From positions 1-33,890 of the forward strand of contig VXOF01000082.1 in NCBI GenBank assembly GCA_009840285.1: a stretch of DNA of 33,890 nt, written 5' to 3'. The position numbers were made by a program, and so were the translations under genes. This stretch comes from Nitrospira sp. SB0662_bin_26 (lineage in GTDB: Bacteria; Nitrospirota; Nitrospiria; Nitrospirales; UBA8639). Shown one piece after another: positions 31,834-33,890 of the stretch. How positions within the stretch are numbered: the first letter of the stretch is position 1; every line of letters starts with the position of its first letter. The notes beneath the pieces are model-generated. The model worked only from the letters and a program-made list of their open reading frames with translations, had not been told where the DNA came from and did not search any database.

Positions 31834-32604
31834 ATGGATAAAACAAAAGGGGCTGTTAAAGAAAAAGGCGGCGCGCTCGACCAGAACATCGATCTGTTTC
31901 GTCAACAAATCGCGAGCCTGAAAACGTTTGTGATGGGAGGCTCATCCACGCATTCATCTATAGAAGAATTTGACCTAACGGTCGAAGAACTCATTGCCGA
32001 GGTGTTGGGCAGTTCCTCGAGCATGTTGGAAGCCTATGAGTACGCGCAGTTGGGGGAAGCAGGGGGACTGGTCAATCTTTCGGATGAAGCTCCGGAAGGG
32101 GCCGGCCTGGATAATGAACGGGAAGCCCTGCGACAACGGCTACGGGTGTTGGAAAGTTGCGTGGCGGACCTGGAGGCTCGCCGGGCTCAGGCCAGTTCCG
32201 GCCAACGCTCCCAGTCGACGGGCGGCCCGACCGTGAGTGAGTATATGTCCCGGTCAATTCGCTCCGTCCCGCATGACGCCACGCTGCGGGAAGCCGGAGA
32301 ATCCTTGCAGAAGTGGAAAGTCGGCTCGCTGTTGGTCGAAGGCGGTGATGAATTCATCGGAAGTATTACGGAAACCGAATTGAGCCGGGAAGTGGTCGCC
32401 AACGGGGTCGATGCGGCGACAACGACTGTCAAAACCTGTATGCGGGAACCGATTCTGACGATTGAAAGTAGCGAGTCGGTGGTGGCGGCCGTACAGCTCA
32501 TGAAAGAAAAAGCGACCCGTCACGTGTGCGTGACGGAAAGCGGTAAAATCATCGGCCTGATTTCCGTGTCGGATATTCTGCGCTACTACTCCGGGGTGGC
32601 CTGA
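31834..32604 (+). CDS. CBS-pair domain protein with N-terminal helical region
   Basis: A 256-residue protein. The ATG at 31834 is chosen because AAGGAGG lies 5 nt upstream; the frame is open to 31780. The first 130 residues are polar and helical ('EREALRQRLRVLESCVADLEARRAQ' in 93-117 looks like a coiled coil). Residues about 131-256 carry two CBS motifs: 'SEYMSRSIRSVPHDATLREAGESL' and 'VKTCMREPILTIESSESVVAAVQLM', ending 'GLISVSDILRYY'. CBS pairs bind adenosine nucleotides and act as sensors. The output here is unknown because no enzyme or channel domain is attached. It is divergent from hpf across a 212-nt gap. Confidence 0.85.
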   Translation: MDKTKGAVKEKGGALDQNIDLFRQQIASLKTFVMGGSSTHSSIEEFDLTVEELIAEVLGSSSSMLEAYEYAQLGEAGGLVNLSDEAPEGAGLDNEREALRQRLRVLESCVADLEARRAQASSGQRSQSTGGPTVSEYMSRSIRSVPHDATLREAGESLQKWKVGSLLVEGGDEFIGSITETELSREVVANGVDAATTTVKTCMREPILTIESSESVVAAVQLMKEKATRHVCVTESGKIIGLISVSDILRYYSGVA

Positions 32605-32627
32605 CGCCAGATCCACCCCGTGGCATG

Positions 32628-33890
32628 CTACTTCCCCTCCTCGCGTGTCGATTCGAGCATGCCGACGGCCTCGGCTAGGTCAAACGGGTCGCCTGAGTGA
32701 AGCCTCAGGGTCGAGACTCGTTCGTCCGGCGCGAGCGGTTCTTGGTCCCGCTCCTGTTGTTCCAGCACGGACAGATCGGCTTCCGAGACGTCTTCCGACG
32801 CGACGGCTCTAGCCGCGATCCTTTCGCGACGAGCGGCCGCCTTGGCCTGCATGTCCAGTATCACGAAGGGGACGTTGAACGAGGCTGCCAGCTTTTTGAA
32901 CGCATCACGATGCTGCCGTTTCAAAAAGGTCGCATCCACGATGACCGGATATCCGAACAGCAGAAGCTGCCGCGCAAGGGCTTGCAGGCGGTCATAGGTC
33001 TTTCGCGTCGTTTCCGATCCATACACGGCGTCCTTGATTTCCCCGGAACTCCGATCCGACGGTGATAATCCGAACAGGCGTTTGCGTTCGACGTCAGACC
33101 GCAGACGGACGGCGCCTGTCTGTTCCAGCAACGCTTCCGAAACGGTCGATTTCCCGGTTCCGGTTACTCCGTGCATGATGACGAGCCACGGTGCTTGAGC
33201 TTCGGTCAAGGATTGGGCAGCCGAGAGATACCGAATGAAATCGTCCGCGTGTGACGAAATTCGCGGCCCACGGATCTGGGCGAAAGCGAGTGCAGCAACC
33301 TTCACCCGGACGAGGGCCCGGTAGACTTCGTAAAAGGGAAGAAGTCCCAAGCCTTCATAGTCCCCCGTGAATTCGAGGTAGCGATTCAGGAACCGTCTTG
33401 CCGCTGCAGGCTGTCCCCTGGCCTGGAAATCCATCACCGTAAATGCCACGTCGTTGATGACGTCGATCCATCGCAGCCGTTCACTGAACTCAATGCCGTC
33501 GAATGCGACAATCCGATCATCCAGAAGCGCCAGATTGGCCAAGTGAAGATCACCATGGCACTCTCGAATGAACCCACTCACTTTGCGTTTTTCGAAATCC
33601 CTGGCATGAGCCGTGCAAAAGCCGGAGAGCCAGTGCCGAAGTTGTTCCAGGGATCGGGCATGTTCGGAAAAACGGCCATCAGAGTAGATCTGTTCAAAGA
33701 CTTCTGCGATGACTTCTGCTATCAATTCGGGAGTTCCAAAGGACGTCTCCCGTTCCGCTCCGGCCGCGTTGTGATGAAAAGTGGCGATATCCCCGGCCAA
33801 TCGGTCGATCTGATCCGGTCGAACTTGGGCCAGCACGTGATCCAAGGTGGCATCGGCCATGAACTGTCGCATTTTCACGGCGAATTCGAA
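32628..33890 (-). CDS. Fused APH-like kinase and P-loop AAA/kinase domain protein (partial, N-terminus outside window)
   Basis: At least 420 residues; the frame continues through the right edge ('FEFAVKM...'), so the N-terminus is missing. The first part is an aminoglycoside phosphotransferase-like (APH) domain with the catalytic loop 'HGDLHLANL' and the metal-binding 'FDGIEF' about 12 residues later. The second part is a zeta-toxin/gluconate-kinase-type P-loop domain with Walker A 'GVTGTGKST' and later 'VIVDATFLKRQHRDAF'. This fusion is common in bacteria, especially sulfur- and nitrogen-cycle organisms, and is annotated as bifunctional aminoglycoside phosphotransferase/ATP-binding protein; its substrate is unknown and resistance is unlikely to be its role. 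Confidence 0.88.
   Translation of the reverse strand, partial: FEFAVKMRQFMADATLDHVLAQVRPDQIDRLAGDIATFHHNAAGAERETSFGTPELIAEVIAEVFEQIYSDGRFSEHARSLEQLRHWLSGFCTAHARDFEKRKVSGFIRECHGDLHLANLALLDDRIVAFDGIEFSERLRWIDVINDVAFTVMDFQARGQPAAARRFLNRYLEFTGDYEGLGLLPFYEVYRALVRVKVAALAFAQIRGPRISSHADDFIRYLSAAQSLTEAQAPWLVIMHGVTGTGKSTVSEALLEQTGAVRLRSDVERKRLFGLSPSDRSSGEIKDAVYGSETTRKTYDRLQALARQLLLFGYPVIVDATFLKRQHRDAFKKLAASFNVPFVILDMQAKAAARRERIAARAVASEDVSEADLSVLEQQERDQEPLAPDERVSTLRLHSGDPFDLAEAVGMLESTREEGK

Noticed and set aside
1-33890. CRISPR arrays, insertion sequences, rRNA genes
   Set aside because: No regularly spaced repeats, transposase motifs or rRNA sequence were recognised on reading the window.

Overview
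The window looks like a chromosomal segment of a Nitrospira-type bacterium (phylum Nitrospirota). This is an inference from the gene mix (Amt, CDGSH protein, YfeX-type peroxidase, small cupredoxin, Gld-type ABC operon), GC-rich codon use and Shine-Dalgarno sites close to AGGAGG; no rRNA or other decisive marker is present. Most of the window is housekeeping or metabolic, with accessory genes near the left end and around 9-11.7 kb. No insertion sequence or CRISPR array was seen.

Left part (1-4.9 kb): the left edge cuts a minus-strand gene with the look of an Fe-S uracil-DNA-glycosylase-family protein. It overlaps the end of a HEPN-domain gene. REP-like palindromes, a YfeX-type heme peroxidase, tRNA-Arg(TCG), a PD-(D/E)XK/DUF5655 protein, a pirin and a tandem CDGSH protein follow. 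Middle (5-8.7 kb): an ammonium transporter that apparently starts at CTG behind a strong promoter and Shine-Dalgarno site, an exported dienelactone hydrolase and a CPA1 Na+/H+ antiporter.

Accessory block (8.7-11.7 kb): a single-chain GmrSD-type (DUF262-DUF1524) type IV restriction enzyme with a DUF5655 tail, convergent with a BrnT/BrnA toxin-antitoxin pair. Then come a membrane glycosyltransferase, an exported cupredoxin and a four-gene Gld-type ABC operon (ATPase, permease, GldG-like, DUF4340). A minus-strand operon follows (HlyD adaptor, TolC channel, ABC exporter) whose ABC ATPase has lost the Walker A lysine, signature motif, catalytic glutamate and H-loop histidine.

Right part (23.5-33.9 kb): beta-carbonic anhydrase; a small membrane protein; an initiator tRNA-fMet split in its anticodon loop by a 281-nt group I intron, which is the most striking feature of the window; small genes; a three-gene lysine-catabolism-like operon (aldehyde dehydrogenase, stand-alone HPPD-like dioxygenase domain, saccharopine/lysine dehydrogenase); an acyl desaturase; an RRM protein, ribosome hibernation factor and CBS protein; and a kinase/AAA fusion cut by the right edge.
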